From positions 58,825,314-58,889,313 of the forward strand of contig JARWKL010000001.1 in assembly GCA_029961685.1 (NCBI GenBank): 64,000 nt of DNA, read 5' to 3'. The position numbers and the translations under genes are program-made. The notes beneath the pieces were generated by a model. It searched no databases. It was not told where the DNA came from and saw only the letters and a program-made list of their open reading frames with translations. Below, one piece after another: positions 63,300 to 64,000 of the stretch; position 1 is the first letter of the stretch, and every line of letters begins with the position of its first letter. The DNA comes from Aristolochia californica. Lineage: Eukaryota > Streptophyta > Magnoliopsida > Piperales > Aristolochiaceae.

Positions 63300-64000
63300 G
63301 AAGAATCTCCCATTATTAAGAGAGTCCCACAATATTATGCCTTCATGTCTAGGATAGCAAGATTTACTTAAGCTTAAATTTTTTTGTGAGGATGTATTAA
63401 ACTTAAAGACTTTAATATTACGTTTATTCATATATAAAACCTCATGAAACTATCCTACCAAATTCATCACAAAATAAAGGATTTTTCCCCCAACGGAGGA
63501 TTCGAGTTTATGTAATCCAAAAGAAGAGATACTTAAATATGTCCAAAAAACGCTCATAGTTTCTGCAGTAATCAATAATTTATTAGAAGAATCACGAATT
63601 CAAGGATTTTAATTACCGAAGCATAATTATTTAGCTAAATATATACAGAACGTATTTCATTATTTTGTTGAGTGCTGGAGATTTATGGACTCATTATAGA
63701 GGAGCAGCCCTAATTCATTATTCCGAACGAAGACGGGCTTAACTCCGTAACCGCGTTCAGCCTTAGGTTATTTTCCAATGAAAATAGACACAGAATGAAA
63801 AAAAAAAAAAAATCTGAAATTACCCCGATTCAAAAAACCTCCTACTATTCTCCTCTTTCTTATCTGTCCTATCATATATCCTGAGCGGAAAGCTTCTAAG
63901 AAAATCGTTGCCGAGGCCCGGGACAGGGACAAGGACAAAGACAGAGGATTGGGGACAGGGGGAGGCACCGCCATCCCCCTTCCAGCCTCTAATAAAAATT
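63300..64000. other. AT-rich flank with a GC-richer end
   Basis: No gene is supported. A poly-A run at 63798-63811 is followed by a C- and purine-rich stretch that could be a promoter or first exon of UBC12 on the minus strand. Confidence 0.3.

Overview
The window is nuclear DNA from a flowering plant, probably a eudicot or an early-diverging angiosperm. Genes are split by many short AT-rich GT-AG introns, proteins match angiosperm-specific families (SCD2, SCPL45, Mei2-like, ASR3, DUF295 F-box, RCE1-type UBC12), and intergenic DNA is AT-rich with microsatellites, MITE-like foldbacks, TRIM retroelements and a LINE remnant. The species cannot be fixed from the sequence alone. No tRNA, rRNA, CRISPR array, bacterial operon or virus was seen.

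Layout. 0.8-7.0 kb: 3' part of SCD2 (+), a coiled-coil trafficking protein whose N-terminus lies outside the window. 7.5-8.8 kb: an unrecognised, frame-broken minus-strand coding remnant and a strong 8.59-8.75 kb foldback that looks like a microRNA precursor. 13.2-16.0 kb: intact 10-exon serine carboxypeptidase SCPL45 (+). 16.3-16.8 kb: a deletion remnant of NEOXANTHIN-DEFICIENT 1 (-) keeping only its first and last exons. 17.9-18.3 kb: a TRIM element. 19.1-20.2 kb: intronless DUF295 F-box gene (+). 24.2-35.2 kb: retromer subunit VPS26 (-), whose start codon is the last coding triplet of its exon and whose long 5'-leader intron holds a truncated LINE, a second TRIM and tandem duplications. 37.2-44.3 kb: Mei2-like RNA-binding protein (-), 14 coding exons, with an upstream ORF ending three bases before the main ATG. 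44.3-50.9 kb: gene-poor. 50.9-51.8 kb: an atypical bHLH gene (-), divergent from the ASR3-type trihelix gene (+, 53.7-56.1 kb). 56.9-59.5 kb: TSSC4-like U5 snRNP factor (-), convergent with ASR3. 60.4-61.6 kb: NEDD8/RUB1-conjugating enzyme UBC12 (-) with an unusual C-terminal tail. 63.1-63.3 kb: a 199-bp foldback MITE.

The genes are ordinary single nuclear loci and do not form a pathway cluster. SCD2 and VPS26 both act in membrane traffic; the Mei2-like protein and TSSC4 act on RNA; bHLH, ASR3, F-box and UBC12 are regulatory. All exon models below were built by hand from splice signals and protein-family resemblance. For the five fully spliced models (SCPL45, VPS26, Mei2-like, ASR3, UBC12) and the partial SCD2 model, summed exon lengths keep one open frame to the stop. 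The most interesting points are the NXD1 remnant, the microRNA-like foldback, two GC-AG introns in intact genes, the two TRIMs, the uORF and the UBC12 tail.
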